Shown here: positions 28,000 through 37,270 of the stretch, one piece after another | How the letters are laid out: each line of letters starts with the position of its first letter | Numbering within the stretch: the first letter of the stretch is position 1 | Position numbers and translations under genes: made by a program | Notes under the pieces: model-generated | What the model saw: only the letters and a program-made list of their open reading frames with translations | Database searches by the model: none | What the model was told of the DNA's origin: nothing | Source of the DNA: Prochlorococcus sp. MIT 1341 | Lineage (GTDB): Bacteria > Cyanobacteriota > Cyanobacteriia > PCC-6307 > Cyanobiaceae | NCBI RefSeq assembly: GCF_034092415.1 | Contig: NZ_CP139304.1 | Location: forward strand, 124,001 to 188,000 | Direction of reading: 5' to 3' | DNA length: 64,000 nucleotides

Positions 28000-29067
28000 A
28001 TGGCTAAACGACTTCCTGTAACAGTTATCACTGGATTTCTAGGTAGTGGCAAGACAACACTTCTTCGACATTTGCTTTTAGAGGGGAAGCAACGGTTGGC
28101 AGTGATGGTTAATGAGTTTGGGAGTATTGGTTTAGATGGTGATCTAATTCGGAGTTGTGGTTTTTGTCCTGATGATGAGATTAATGGACGTTTAGTTGAA
28201 TTAAATAATGGTTGTCTTTGTTGCACTGTTCAGGAGGACTTCCTCCCTACCATGGAAAGGTTGTTGAAAATTTCTGACCAGTTAGATGGAATAGTTGTTG
28301 AAACTAGTGGTTTAGCTTTGCCAAGGCCTCTTCTTCAGGCCCTTGATTGGCCTGAGGTACGAGCAGCTGTTTACGTTAATGGAGTAGTCACAATGGTTGA
28401 TGGAGAAGCTCTTTCGGCAGGAAGTCCAGTGGGCGATCCAGAAGGCTTAAGACTTCAACGTGAGGCAGATCCCAATTTGGATCATCTGACGCCAGTTGAG
28501 GAGTTGTTTTCAGATCAATTAGAGTCTGCGGATTTGGTATTAATTAGTAGAGCTGACATTTTAGATAGCACAGTTTTAGAAGGCTTAAAAGTTGATTTAA
28601 AGGACTTTGTCCGCCCTGGAACCCCATTGATACCCGCCAATAATGGTCAAATTGACCCTTCTTTGGTTTTAGGGCTTGAGAAAGGAGTTCAAGACACCAA
28701 TAATGACTCTTCACATTTAGACGATCAGCATGATGATGATCACCACCATGTTGAGGTTTTTGACGGTGTAGTTCGTTTAGAAATAGACATAGATACTGAG
28801 AAGCTAAAAGGTCATTTACGTGAATTAGTTTTGCGTCATCAGGTCGTTCGCCTAAAGGGTCGAGTCTGGTTGCATGAAAAAACTTTTCCGTTGCAAATTC
28901 AAATGGTTGGACCTCGCATTGATACCTGGTTTGAGGCTGCTCCTGATAATGCTTGGAAACCTTCTGTTGATGGTGTGGATTTTGTCGTGCTCTCTTTTCA
29001 GGAGAATGCGGATCACCAAATTGAAGAAGCTTTAGTAAAGGCTTTCTCTAAACAGGAAAATTTTTAG
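28000..29067 (+). CDS. COG0523 (CobW/YeiR) metal-chaperone GTPase
   Basis: P-loop GTPase of the G3E family, members of which insert or traffic metals (zinc, cobalt). Walker A is GFLGSGKT (12-19), the metal-binding CxCC motif is CLCC at 72-75 (LNNGCLCCTVQEDF), and a His/Asp-rich patch with DDDHHH near residues 245-250 precedes the CobW C-terminal domain. The substrate metal cannot be read from the sequence; zinc is common in this family, and no cobalamin genes are adjacent. A TAGAGGA site precedes ATG 28000, and the gene lies 22 bases after the pentapeptide gene. Confidence 0.88.
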   Translation: MAKRLPVTVITGFLGSGKTTLLRHLLLEGKQRLAVMVNEFGSIGLDGDLIRSCGFCPDDEINGRLVELNNGCLCCTVQEDFLPTMERLLKISDQLDGIVVETSGLALPRPLLQALDWPEVRAAVYVNGVVTMVDGEALSAGSPVGDPEGLRLQREADPNLDHLTPVEELFSDQLESADLVLISRADILDSTVLEGLKVDLKDFVRPGTPLIPANNGQIDPSLVLGLEKGVQDTNNDSSHLDDQHDDDHHHVEVFDGVVRLEIDIDTEKLKGHLRELVLRHQVVRLKGRVWLHEKTFPLQIQMVGPRIDTWFEAAPDNAWKPSVDGVDFVVLSFQENADHQIEEALVKAFSKQENF

Positions 29068-29077
29068 AAGTTCTTGA

Positions 29078-29575
29078 TCAGCAGAAAGCACTTGTAGAAC
29101 TTTTCCCCTTGATGAATACTCTTAAGTTTACCCCTGCTTCTAATGATGCTTTTAGAAGTTCTTCTTTTTGGTTGAGTTCGAGCCCTTCCCAGAAAGCATT
29201 GAAAACCTCTATAGAGGCTTTCCCAATGCCTACTACACCAACTATTGAGAAAGGAACACTCAACCATGGGAAACAGAGTAGTAAGACTCCCAATAGGAAG
29301 GTTGTAGTTACTCCATTGGAGATAGAGGTAGCAACTGAGGAAGTAAGGATTTGAATCTGTTCGTATCTAGAGATTAGTCCTTTTTTCCGTAGCGTTTCAG
29401 TCTTAAACCCTGTGAGAAGGCTCTGGTAGAGACCATAGATAACAACTGAACTTAATGTTGCTTTTTTTAAAAAATTAAAATTGCTTATTCCACTCTGGTA
29501 GTTATAGAGGTTCACTTGCGCCGAGTTGAAAGGTGCAAGTGCTGTAGACCCAAATTTGGAATTAAAATTTCGCAA
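29078..29575 (-). CDS. Conserved hypothetical membrane protein
   Basis: A 165-residue protein of unknown function with a hydrophobic centre: a segment near 40-58 (KKATLSSVVIYGLYQSLLTG) and a long one near 90-120 (TTTFLLGVLLLCFPWL, then SIVGVVGIGKA). The C-terminus is amphipathic (EELLKASLEAGVNLRVFIKG). This resembles small cyanobacterial membrane proteins, but I cannot place it in a family. It is convergent with the COG0523 gene, 10 bases apart. The 278 bases on its upstream side hold no recognisable gene. Confidence 0.7.
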   Translation of the reverse strand: MRNFNSKFGSTALAPFNSAQVNLYNYQSGISNFNFLKKATLSSVVIYGLYQSLLTGFKTETLRKKGLISRYEQIQILTSSVATSISNGVTTTFLLGVLLLCFPWLSVPFSIVGVVGIGKASIEVFNAFWEGLELNQKEELLKASLEAGVNLRVFIKGKSSTSAFC

Positions 29576-29853
29576 TGGTTTGAGTTTCCTGGAAATCTCT
29601 CCATTGGTCTTATTTCAGCAGGAAATCACAGTAATGCAAACAATCGAGTTTTTTTTGAACATCAGTTGAAGTAAATTCTTAAGAAACCTATTTGGAAGTC
29701 TGTTTTTCGAATCACTTTGCCAAAAGGACTAAAGAAATCAACAATTGCCTCAATGGGGTTGTTCATTCTGTTTGGATTAGCGATCGTTGATCTGCAAAGA
29801 AGGGGATTCGATTGTGGATTTCCTCCCAAATTTTAACAAAATCAGGAGATTAA

Positions 29854-30036
29854 GTGGCCCAGCTGACTGCAAAAACAAAAGAGAAGCTCTGTTGTTTTGA
29901 TCAGGTGAATTTCAAATCGGATTCAATCTGTTCTCATTGTGGTGGGAATGGCTATACAAAGAGCTCTCCAAATTGCTACCGCACATGTTTTGATTGCCTA
30001 GGTAGAGGTATATCTTTAAGCTCTGCTCTGAATTGA
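29854..30036 (+). CDS. Small DnaJ-type zinc-finger protein
   Basis: A 60-residue protein consisting almost only of two CxxCxGxG-like repeats: CSHCGGNGYT and CFDCLGRGIS, the zinc-binding units of the DnaJ cysteine-rich domain, without a J domain. Four cysteines in two CxxC pairs could bind one zinc. Similar stand-alone finger proteins occur in cyanobacteria and plastids (BSD2-like), where some assist Rubisco or photosystem assembly; that role is inference here. It starts at GTG 29854 with AGGAG five bases upstream, and lies 89 bases before purS. Confidence 0.78.
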   Translation: MAQLTAKTKEKLCCFDQVNFKSDSICSHCGGNGYTKSSPNCYRTCFDCLGRGISLSSALN

Positions 30037-30125
30037 ATTTGGGATTTCTCCTCGTTTCAGATTCTAATAAGGCTTTCTTTCAGAAGGGTTTTCACAATTG
30101 CCCTACATGATTTTTTTTTAATTTA

Positions 30126-30398
30126 ATGGCTAACTTTCAAGCTCGTGTTTTTGTCAATCTTAGGCCTTCTGTCCTTGACCCTGCAGGGGAAGCCGCTAGA
30201 TCAGCCGCTAAAAGATTGGGCGTGGATGGGATTCAGAAACTCAGAATTGGTAAATTAGTTGATCTTTCTATAGACGCCACTAATGAGAAAGAAGCACGTC
30301 AAAGGGTAGAAATGCTTGCAGAAAGACTCTTGTCAAACCCTGTTATTGAAGATTGGAGTCTTGAGATTAATGCTTCAGAGTCTTCGCTTTTAGATTGA
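30126..30398 (+). CDS. purS: Phosphoribosylformylglycinamidine synthase, PurS subunit
   Basis: Small structural subunit of the three-part FGAM synthase (PurS, PurQ, PurL), which bridges glutaminase and synthetase in step 4 of purine synthesis. The 90-residue protein has the family pattern [18 protein letters not shown] near the N-terminus and IGKLVDLSI in the middle. It is followed by purQ after 7 bases. The large subunit PurL is not in this window. It starts at ATG 30126. Confidence 0.93.
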   Translation: MANFQARVFVNLRPSVLDPAGEAARSAAKRLGVDGIQKLRIGKLVDLSIDATNEKEARQRVEMLAERLLSNPVIEDWSLEINASESSLLD

Positions 30399-30405
30399 GG
30401 AAATT

Positions 30406-31059
30406 ATGAGCATTGGCGTAGTGATTTTCCCTGGATCAAATTGTGATCGAGACGTTAGATGGGCTGCTGAAGGTATTCTTGGGATCCCAACAAAGTTTTT
30501 ATGGCATGAGACAACAGATTTGTCAGGCCTAGAAGCAGTTGTACTTCCTGGTGGTTTTAGTTATGGGGATTATCTTCGTTGCGGAGCAATAGCTCGTTTT
30601 GCTCCAGTTCTCAACTCTCTCCTGGAATTTGTTGATAGAGGTGGAAGAGTTTTGGGTATTTGCAATGGCTTTCAAATATTAACCGAACTTGGACTTTTAC
30701 CCGGTGCCCTTACAAGGAATAGAGGCCTTAACTTTATTTGTAGATCTGTTGAATTAAATGTTGTGAGTAATAGATCCTGCTGGTTAAAAGCTAAAGATCA
30801 AGGAGATCTTTTAACCTTGCCAATTGCTCATGGTGAAGGGCGTTATCACTGTACTGAGGAAACACTTTTTAGGCTTCAGGATGATAATTTAATTGCATTA
30901 AAATATAAAGATAATCCCAATGGCTCAATAGATGATATAGCAGGAATTACAAATTCCTCTGGGAATGTTTTTGGCTTAATGCCTCACCCTGAGAGAGCTT
31001 GTGATTCAGTTTTGGGAGGTATTGATGGTCAAGTAATAATGGAGGCTTTACTTGGATGA
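30406..31059 (+). CDS. purQ: Phosphoribosylformylglycinamidine synthase, glutaminase PurQ
   Basis: Class I glutamine amidotransferase that supplies ammonia to PurL. The 217-residue protein starts with [13 protein letters not shown] and carries the nucleophilic cysteine in [17 protein letters not shown] (near residue 85) and the catalytic His-Glu pair in MPHPERA near residue 195. It forms an operon with purS, 7 bases upstream. The start at ATG 30406 follows an AGGAAA sequence. It is convergent with fba, and two hairpins fill the gap between them. Confidence 0.95.
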   Translation: MSIGVVIFPGSNCDRDVRWAAEGILGIPTKFLWHETTDLSGLEAVVLPGGFSYGDYLRCGAIARFAPVLNSLLEFVDRGGRVLGICNGFQILTELGLLPGALTRNRGLNFICRSVELNVVSNRSCWLKAKDQGDLLTLPIAHGEGRYHCTEETLFRLQDDNLIALKYKDNPNGSIDDIAGITNSSGNVFGLMPHPERACDSVLGGIDGQVIMEALLG

Positions 31060-31076
31060 AATTCATTTTTTCTCGT

Positions 31077-31106
31077 AAATAAGTATTTTAAAAAGCTTAT
31101 TTTTTA
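31077..31106 (+). terminator. Probable intrinsic terminator of purSQ
   Basis: AAATAAG (31077-31083) pairs with CTTATTT (31096-31102), a 7-bp AT-rich stem followed directly by further T residues. It begins 17 bases after the purQ stop. Confidence 0.5.
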
Positions 31107-31134
31107 GCCTATTGCTCGATTTATAGAATAGTGA

Positions 31135-31162
31135 AGGGAAAGGAGATTAAATACCTTTCCCT
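31135..31162 (-). terminator. Probable terminator hairpin of fba
   Basis: AGGGAAAGG (31135-31143) and CCTTTCCCT (31154-31162) form a perfect 9-bp stem with a 10-base loop, 10 bases past the fba stop. The T-run is weak, which is common for terminators in this group. Confidence 0.55.
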
Positions 31163-31172
31163 AGATTTTGCT

Positions 31173-32246
31173 TCAAGCTGCTACGGCTGTTTTGGGGTCA
31201 AGTTGACCTTTTGAATAAAGACCAGCGTAGTAATTAATACTTTCTTGCTTGATTTTGCTTGCTTGTCCTGCACACCAGAACTGTTGGTATCGGTCTAAGC
31301 AAACTTGCTTCATATATTTGCGTGCAGGCTTGTTGAAATGACGAGGGTCGAAGTTGGTTGGATCGGCTGCAGCTGCCTCACGGACAGCTGCAGTGAAAGC
31401 AAGTCTGTTGTCAGTATCAATGTTGACTTTGCGAACACCATTTCTAATACCTTCTTGTATTTCCTCAACAGGTACACCATAAGTTTCGGGGATTGAGCCA
31501 CCAAACTTATTAATCATATCAAGCCATTCTTGAGGTACTGAGCTTGAGCCGTGCATTACAAGATGAGTATTAGGTAATGCTTTGTGTATTTCTGCAATTC
31601 TACTTATGGCTAGTACTTCACCAGTAGGTTTTCTAGTGAACTTGTAGGCACCATGGCTTGTTCCAATTGCGATAGCCAATGCGTCAACTTTAGTTTTTGC
31701 TACGAAATCTGCAGCTTCATTGGGATCTGTAAGAAGCATGTCTTTGGATAGCTCACCTTCAAAGCCATGACCGTCTTCTGCTTCTCCTTTGCCAGTTTCA
31801 AGTGAGCCTAAGCAACCCAATTCTCCCTCAACACTTACTCCTACTGAGTGTGCAAAATCTACAACTGTTTTTGTAACCTTTACATTGTATTCATAACTTG
31901 CTGGCGTCTTAGCATCAGCTTCTAAAGAGCCATCCATCATTACTGAAGTGAAACCATTTATTGCTGCTGAATAGCAAGTGGATGGGTCATTACCATGGTC
32001 CTGGTGCATTACAACAGGAATGTTCGGATAGGTTTCTGTTGCAGCAATAATGAGATGACGAAGAAAAATTTCGCCTGCATAGCTTCGAGCTCCTCGTGAT
32101 GCCTGCAGAATTACAGGACTATCAGTTTCTTGAGCAGCTTCCATGATGGCTTGAACCTGCTCAAGGTTGTTCACATTGAATGCAGGGATTCCATAGCCGT
32201 TTTCTGCGGCGTGGTCTAGCAAAAGCCTTAGCGGAACAAGGGCCAT
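31173..32246 (-). CDS. fba: Class II fructose-bisphosphate aldolase
   Basis: Zinc-dependent aldolase of glycolysis and the Calvin cycle, which also makes sedoheptulose bisphosphate. The 357-residue protein ([19 protein letters not shown]) matches the class II, CbbA-type enzymes found in Calvin-cycle organisms. Metal and substrate motifs are [10 protein letters not shown] near residue 78, [13 protein letters not shown] near 140, GTSHGAYKF and HGSSSVP. It is monocistronic, with a clear hairpin downstream; the Gfo/Idh gene lies upstream on the same strand 76 bases away. Confidence 0.96.
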   Translation of the reverse strand: MALVPLRLLLDHAAENGYGIPAFNVNNLEQVQAIMEAAQETDSPVILQASRGARSYAGEIFLRHLIIAATETYPNIPVVMHQDHGNDPSTCYSAAINGFTSVMMDGSLEADAKTPASYEYNVKVTKTVVDFAHSVGVSVEGELGCLGSLETGKGEAEDGHGFEGELSKDMLLTDPNEAADFVAKTKVDALAIAIGTSHGAYKFTRKPTGEVLAISRIAEIHKALPNTHLVMHGSSSVPQEWLDMINKFGGSIPETYGVPVEEIQEGIRNGVRKVNIDTDNRLAFTAAVREAAAADPTNFDPRHFNKPARKYMKQVCLDRYQQFWCAGQASKIKQESINYYAGLYSKGQLDPKTAVAA

Positions 32247-32322
32247 CGATGTCTCCGGAGTATCTGGCAGACCCTTTAAGGGGCCTTTGGGCCAGGACTT
32301 TAAAAGATGGAGGTCATATATG

Positions 32323-33447
32323 TCACGTAAAAGTATCGATTGCTAGTTGAAGACCGCTTTTAGTGGATTCCTTTAAGGCATCGCAAACTAATTGGCTAAG
32401 AAGACCTTCGCTAAGCCCTGGGATCATTGGAAGACCGTTCTGAATGCTATTTGCCCACCATCGTTGAATTCTTTTGACAGGAGCAATTCGGCCATCACTC
32501 CAGGTGGTTTTGAATGCCAAGTCACTATCGGGTTGGATGTCTTTATAGGGTTCCCCTGCTCTTGACACTCTCAGGCTGAATCCATGTACGTAGTCTTTTT
32601 GATTGTCACTGCCTATTAGAAGGGTCCCCTCGGTGCCGTAAACCTCTATCCAGCAGCCTCTCCCTTGCTGCGCAATAGATGAAATACTGACTTGTGCTGG
32701 AATTTCTGTTGATATAAAGGGGGTTTTTAACTTTAATTGAGCTAGACAAACATCCTCACTATCGACTTCCATTATCTTTCCTGTTTTTGGATTTAAGCGT
32801 TCTTTAATAGATGTTGAGGTAAGCCCATGTATCTGTGTTGTTGGTCCAAAAAGCCAATGCAGAATGTCAAATGCATGTGTCCCAAGAGCCCCTATTACTC
32901 CTCCACCTTCTGTAGAACTTGAATACCAATTCCATGGTCTTGCTGGATTCGCTCTGCTTCCCATTAGCCAATCAAATTTCACAAGCAATGGAGTTCCTAT
33001 TGCACCATTTTCCAGCAAGCGTTTAGCTTGCATAAATAAAGGGACTGCTCTGTACTCGAAATCAACAGCCACGCTTAAGTTCTTTTCAAGTGCCAATCGT
33101 TGAAGGTCTGCAATTTCGTTGGCGAATAGTGCAACTGGTTTTTCTAAAAGTAAATGCTTATTGGCTTGAAGTGCTTCTTTCGCCATTTGAAAGCGAGGAG
33201 CAGGTGGCGTGGCAATTATCACTGCTTTGATTGAGGGATTTTTTAGGACTTCATCCCAATTTTGATAACCCTCAAGTTCATTTTTCTTGCAAGCTTGTTC
33301 AAGACGATCTGACCTTGGATGCCAAAGACTTATCGGGGCAAAGAGGTCTTCATTTGCTTGCAAAGCAGGCAAATGAACTGACTCTCCAAAGCCAAGGCCG
33401 GCAATCGCAACACTGATCTTTTCTTGCCTGTTAAATATATTTGTCAT
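32323..33447 (-). CDS. Gfo/Idh/MocA-family oxidoreductase
   Basis: NAD(P)-dependent sugar-type dehydrogenase of 374 residues. The Rossmann fold is [12 protein letters not shown] near residue 15, the family-specific EKPVAL motif is near residue 100, and the C-terminal alpha/beta domain contains [21 protein letters not shown] with the catalytic Asp and His. The substrate is unknown; some cyanobacterial relatives act in cell-envelope or biliverdin metabolism, but nothing here decides it. The ATG directly abuts the stop of the 106-residue gene upstream, indicating an operon with that gene and accD. Confidence 0.88.
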   Translation of the reverse strand: MTNIFNRQEKISVAIAGLGFGESVHLPALQANEDLFAPISLWHPRSDRLEQACKKNELEGYQNWDEVLKNPSIKAVIIATPPAPRFQMAKEALQANKHLLLEKPVALFANEIADLQRLALEKNLSVAVDFEYRAVPLFMQAKRLLENGAIGTPLLVKFDWLMGSRANPARPWNWYSSSTEGGGVIGALGTHAFDILHWLFGPTTQIHGLTSTSIKERLNPKTGKIMEVDSEDVCLAQLKLKTPFISTEIPAQVSISSIAQQGRGCWIEVYGTEGTLLIGSDNQKDYVHGFSLRVSRAGEPYKDIQPDSDLAFKTTWSDGRIAPVKRIQRWWANSIQNGLPMIPGLSEGLLSQLVCDALKESTKSGLQLAIDTFT

Positions 33448-33768
33448 TTATACTACCTCGTTTGAGACAACTTTGTGGATGATGTTCACCGCGAGAATAT
33501 ATTTCTTTGAGGACTCCAAAAGAGATATATTTTTAGTAATGGCATTTACTGATTTATCTTCATAGAGTTCGTTCTGAAAAACTTTGTGCCTCATAAAGTG
33601 AGCTTTTGCTTTTGATTGCCCTTCAAGATGAGGTTTCGTTAGAAATATTGCTTTTATTGATAGTTTTCCATTTTTCCATTTGCCTGGACTTTTTAAACCG
33701 TACCAGTGCCTATCTTGTTTTGCAATAACTACTTCCTTCACTTTAAATACTCGTGCAAATATGTTCAT
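33448..33768 (-). CDS. Conserved hypothetical protein between accD and the oxidoreductase
   Basis: A 106-residue basic protein of unknown function. Visible elements are [19 protein letters not shown] in the first half and a hydrophobic C-terminal stretch ([15 protein letters not shown]). Its start overlaps the accD stop (ATGA, four bases) and its stop abuts the next start with no gap, so it is almost certainly translated as part of an accD operon. I recognise no domain or motif. Confidence 0.65.
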   Translation of the reverse strand: MNIFARVFKVKEVVIAKQDRHWYGLKSPGKWKNGKLSIKAIFLTKPHLEGQSKAKAHFMRHKVFQNELYEDKSVNAITKNISLLESSKKYILAVNIIHKVVSNEVV

Positions 33769-34646
33769 CTTCTTGAGATTTTTAAGGGTAGACTTCCATG
33801 TAGTTTCATGAGATTAGAGAGTGTTGTTTTGAGTTTTGTACGGGGAACAATTGTGTCCACAAAACCATGCTCTTGAAGGTACTCAGCAGTTTGAAAGTTA
33901 TCAGGAAGTTTTTCTCTTAATGTCTGCTCTATTACTCTCCTGCCTGCAAAACCTATAAGAGCTTTTGGCTCGGCAAGAATTAGATCGCCAAGCATTGCAA
34001 AGCTGGCAGTTACACCTCCAGTAGTTGGATGAGTTAGCAATGGCATATACAACAGTTGAGCTTCCTTATGACGTTCCAGGGCTCCCGAAATCTTAGCCAT
34101 TTGCATAAGACTTAGCATTCCTTCCTGCATTCGAGCACCACCTGATGCACAAACTATAAGTAGTGGAACCTTTTCCTTTGTTGCCATTTCTACCAGTCGA
34201 GTAATTTTTTCTCCAACTACGGATCCCATGGATCCACCCATGAAACGAAAGTCCATTACGCCAAGTGCCAAAGGCATTTCTTCGACTAGGCAAATACCAG
34301 TGACCACACCATCCTTAAGGCCAGTACTTGCCTGACTTTCACGTAATCGATCTGCATATGCGCGCCTATCTTTAAAGCCAAGTGGATCTGTTGGGCTTAA
34401 ATCTTTATCAAAAACTTTAAAGGTATTTTCATCTGCTATAAGAGAAATTCTTTCCTCGCTGTTAATACGGTTGTGATAGCCACAATTACTGCAGACACTA
34501 GCGTTTGCAAGTAGGTCTTTTCGGTACACAACTTGTCCACACTCTGGACATTTACACCAAAGACCGTCGCTTTCTTCAGTTTCTTGGTTCACTTTGCCAA
34601 CAAATTGGCCTTTGCGACGATCAGCAAACCAGTCAAATAGTGACAC
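33765..34646 (-). CDS. accD: Acetyl-CoA carboxylase carboxyltransferase beta subunit
   Basis: Beta subunit of the carboxyltransferase half of acetyl-CoA carboxylase, the first step of fatty acid synthesis. An N-terminal four-cysteine zinc ribbon is visible (Cys33, Cys36, Cys52, Cys55; [13 protein letters not shown]...CSNCGYHNR). The crotonase-like core contains [33 protein letters not shown] and [15 protein letters not shown], which are strongly conserved in AccD. The 293-aa length is normal. The partner accA is not in the window. It leads a tightly packed run with the 106-aa unknown and the oxidoreductase. Confidence 0.97.
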   Translation of the reverse strand: MSLFDWFADRRKGQFVGKVNQETEESDGLWCKCPECGQVVYRKDLLANASVCSNCGYHNRINSEERISLIADENTFKVFDKDLSPTDPLGFKDRRAYADRLRESQASTGLKDGVVTGICLVEEMPLALGVMDFRFMGGSMGSVVGEKITRLVEMATKEKVPLLIVCASGGARMQEGMLSLMQMAKISGALERHKEAQLLYMPLLTHPTTGGVTASFAMLGDLILAEPKALIGFAGRRVIEQTLREKLPDNFQTAEYLQEHGFVDTIVPRTKLKTTLSNLMKLHGSLPLKISRR

Positions 34647-34803
34647 GGAATTTAAAGTATTTGATTCTATTAAAGACCGTCCAGGTTCTTCTGAACATCA
34701 TAAAAGCATCAAAGTGAATTTTATTTTGACTATTTTCTGGAAACTTTGAGTTGAATCCCTAGAGGAAGATAGATTCCGTAAAGCAACTTTTAGTTTCTAC
34801 TCC

Positions 34804-35022
34804 CTAAGGCTTTTTAGCTTTACTTCTAGAAAGTGTCTTTTGCTTTTGCCTCAATAGGCCTATTTCAATGAATAGTTCTTCCGGTAGCAAGACAGGGGGA
34901 TGATATACGACACGTCCTTCTCCATTGCCTTCTTTGAGAACTACCCCAAAGGGTTCATTCTCCTGGCAAAAACTGGTTATGTGCTTGAAGTAAATTCGCC
35001 TGGCTTGGTTTATAAGAGTCAT
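34804..35022 (-). CDS. Small conserved hypothetical protein
   Basis: A 72-residue soluble protein of unknown function, with NQARRIYFKHITSFCQENEP at the start, FGVVLKEGNGEGRVVYHPP in the middle and a basic end (SRSKAKKP). It lies alone between prk and accD on the minus strand. Composition and codon use look like those of its neighbours, and I take it for a real gene specific to picocyanobacteria, though no motif supports a function. Confidence 0.6.
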   Translation of the reverse strand: MTLINQARRIYFKHITSFCQENEPFGVVLKEGNGEGRVVYHPPVLLPEELFIEIGLLRQKQKTLSRSKAKKP

Positions 35023-35176
35023 GCTGTTGTGACAGTCCCACCTTGGATGTGGCTTATGGATACCACCTGAACCTTGTATTAAAAATGATGGTTGAATAGT
35101 TGAGATAAGATTGTCTTTTTAGGATATATATATATTAATAGTATTAATCCAATTTGGTAAGCATACTTTGAAAAAG

Positions 35177-36067
35177 TTATTTCTCATGAATCATTCTGTG
35201 AATGATAGGAGTTAGGATTAGTTCCATTGCAAAGCCCATCTTGCCTCCATTAACAACAATACTTGTGGGGCTAGACATGAATGAATCGTGAATCATTGAG
35301 AGTAAATAGTTGAAGTCTATTCCCCATTTTTCACGCGAACCCTTTCGAAAATGAATGATTACAAAGCTTTCATCTGGGGTAGGTATGTTCCTGCAAATAA
35401 AGGGGTTGGATGTATCTACAGTTGGGATCCTTTGAAAGTTGATATCTGTTCTCCCAAATTGAGGGGTTATATGGTTTATATAATCAGGCATTCTCCTTAG
35501 GATAGTGTCTACAATTGCTTCTGCTGAATATCCCCTTTCAGCATTGTCACGGTGGATTTTTTGTATCCACTCAAGATTAGTTATTGGAACCACTCCTACG
35601 AGGAGGTCAGCAAAAGAGGCGACATCGTAATTTTCTCCTACAACACCACCGTGAAGCCCTTCGTAGAAGAGAACATCTGTACCTTTAGGGATTTGTTCCC
35701 AAGGGGTAAATTGGCCAGGGTCTAGGTTTGTCCCAAGTCTTGCATTGTGTTCTGCTGCTTCTTCGGGACTATGGAGGTAATAACGTTTTTCTCCGGTCCC
35801 AGTTTGGCCATATGTTTTGAAAAGTTCTTCTAGTTTTTCAAATAGATTAGCTTCAGGACCAAAGTGTGAAAAATTCTCTCCTTTTGAAAGTGCATCTGCC
35901 ATTGCTTCTTTCATGGGAGCTCTTTCAAACCGGTGATAGCTATCGCCCTCAACAACTGCAGGTACTATGTTCTCACGGGCGAAAATATGCTCGAAGGCTC
36001 TTTTTACAGTACTAGTTCCTGCTCCTGATGAACCTGTAACGGCTACAACGGGGTGGCGCTTCGACAT
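35177..36067 (-). CDS. prk: Phosphoribulokinase, proteobacterial type
   Basis: Makes ribulose 1,5-bisphosphate, the Rubisco substrate, from ribulose 5-phosphate and ATP. The P-loop is VTGSSGAGTST (10-20), then EGDSYHRFERAPMKEA and the signature DVLFYEGLHGGVV. At 296 residues, with this N-terminus, it is the short class I (octameric, proteobacterial) form rather than the ~330-aa form of most cyanobacteria and plants. The two redox cysteines expected in the longer form are not in its P-loop region. This fits alpha-cyanobacteria with a transferred carbon-fixation gene set. leuB lies 95 bases upstream. Confidence 0.96.
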   Translation of the reverse strand: MSKRHPVVAVTGSSGAGTSTVKRAFEHIFARENIVPAVVEGDSYHRFERAPMKEAMADALSKGENFSHFGPEANLFEKLEELFKTYGQTGTGEKRYYLHSPEEAAEHNARLGTNLDPGQFTPWEQIPKGTDVLFYEGLHGGVVGENYDVASFADLLVGVVPITNLEWIQKIHRDNAERGYSAEAIVDTILRRMPDYINHITPQFGRTDINFQRIPTVDTSNPFICRNIPTPDESFVIIHFRKGSREKWGIDFNYLLSMIHDSFMSSPTSIVVNGGKMGFAMELILTPIIHRMIHEK

Positions 36068-36162
36068 CTTCGCTGAGATTTACTTCTATGCGATTTTGGC
36101 AGGTCAACTGCCAAACACAGCGATTTTTTGAAAGATGGGTGACTTGTAACAAGATTTTGAAA

Positions 36163-37236
36163 TCAGAGTGCTTTTAATAATTCATTCCCTATTTCTTCAC
36201 AACCCAGTTCTGTACAGCTTTCGTTGGCAAGATCTTTAGTTCGAAAGCCTGCACTTAAAACTTTGTCCACAGATGTTTCTAGAGCCTCAGCTGCTTTTGT
36301 TTCTTTAAGTCCAATTCTCAGCATCATTGAGGCTGAGAGAACCATTGCTAGGGGGTTGGCAAGGTTTCTTCCTGCGATATCTGGAGCAGAACCATGGACA
36401 GGTTCAAATAGGCCAGGTCCCTTGCTGCCTAAAGAAGCTGAAGGAAGCATGCCTATTGAGCCACTAAGCATGGCAGCTTCATCACTAAGAATGTCGCCAA
36501 AAAGATTGCTTGTTAGGAGTACATCAAATTGTCTTGGATCTTTCACTAATTGCATTGCTGCATTGTCTACATATAGATGATTAACTTCAATGTCGGGGTT
36601 CTGTTGCTTCAAGATTTCTACCCTTTCTCTCCAAAGTTGGCTGACATCTAGAACATTTGCCTTGTCAACAGAACAAAGCTTTCCTTTGCGTTGTTTTGCT
36701 AATTCGAAGCCCACTTTAGCTATTCGATCAATTTCACTAGTGCAATAAGACATTGTATTAAATGCTCTTTCTTCAGTATTAGTTTTTATTCGTCCTTTTG
36801 GTTTAGCAAAATAAATACCGCCTGTTAATTCACGAACTACTAGTAGATCGACTCCTTCTATTACTTCTTTTTTTAGGGTGCTAGCGCTAGTTAGAGCAGG
36901 GCGAATCTTTACGGGCCTTAAGTTGGCAAATAATTCGAGGCCTGCTCTTAGTTCTAACAGACCAGTTTCAGGTCTTTTTTCTCTTGGGAGTGTGTCATAT
37001 TTTGGGTCACCTATTGCGGCTAGCAAAACTGAATCACTTTTTTTGCATGCAGATAGGGTTGCCTCTGGTAAGGGCGTCCCATTTGTTTCAATTGCTGATC
37101 CACCGATTTGGTGCTGCTCAAAAATGAGCTGAAAACCATGTTTTTTGCTTACAGCCTCTAATAAGAGTCTTGTTACAGAGGTGATTTCTGGACCAATACC
37201 ATCACCTGGCAATAGAACGACTTGGTGTTGGCGCAT
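36163..37236 (-). CDS. leuB: 3-isopropylmalate dehydrogenase
   Basis: NAD- and metal-dependent oxidative decarboxylase of leucine synthesis. The 357-residue protein starts with LPGDGIGPEI and carries RELTGGIYFAKPKGR, the substrate-binding VDKANVLDVSQLWRE and the signature NLFGDILSDEAAMLSGSIGM, then EPVHGSAPDIAGR near residue 275. Length and motifs are typical. It sits between lpxD (34 bases upstream) and prk (95 bases downstream) on the minus strand. IlvD, in the same branched-chain pathway, is at 25 kb. Confidence 0.97.
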   Translation of the reverse strand: MRQHQVVLLPGDGIGPEITSVTRLLLEAVSKKHGFQLIFEQHQIGGSAIETNGTPLPEATLSACKKSDSVLLAAIGDPKYDTLPREKRPETGLLELRAGLELFANLRPVKIRPALTSASTLKKEVIEGVDLLVVRELTGGIYFAKPKGRIKTNTEERAFNTMSYCTSEIDRIAKVGFELAKQRKGKLCSVDKANVLDVSQLWRERVEILKQQNPDIEVNHLYVDNAAMQLVKDPRQFDVLLTSNLFGDILSDEAAMLSGSIGMLPSASLGSKGPGLFEPVHGSAPDIAGRNLANPLAMVLSASMMLRIGLKETKAAEALETSVDKVLSAGFRTKDLANESCTELGCEEIGNELLKAL

Positions 37237-37270
37237 ATTGATGTTGGGACTATGGAAATATCAATAGAGA

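Noticed and set aside
35130-35160. ATTAATA-G-TATTAAT palindrome downstream of a small gene
   Set aside because: Loop of one base cannot form a hairpin, and the sequence is pure AT; no regulator or terminator role can be argued.
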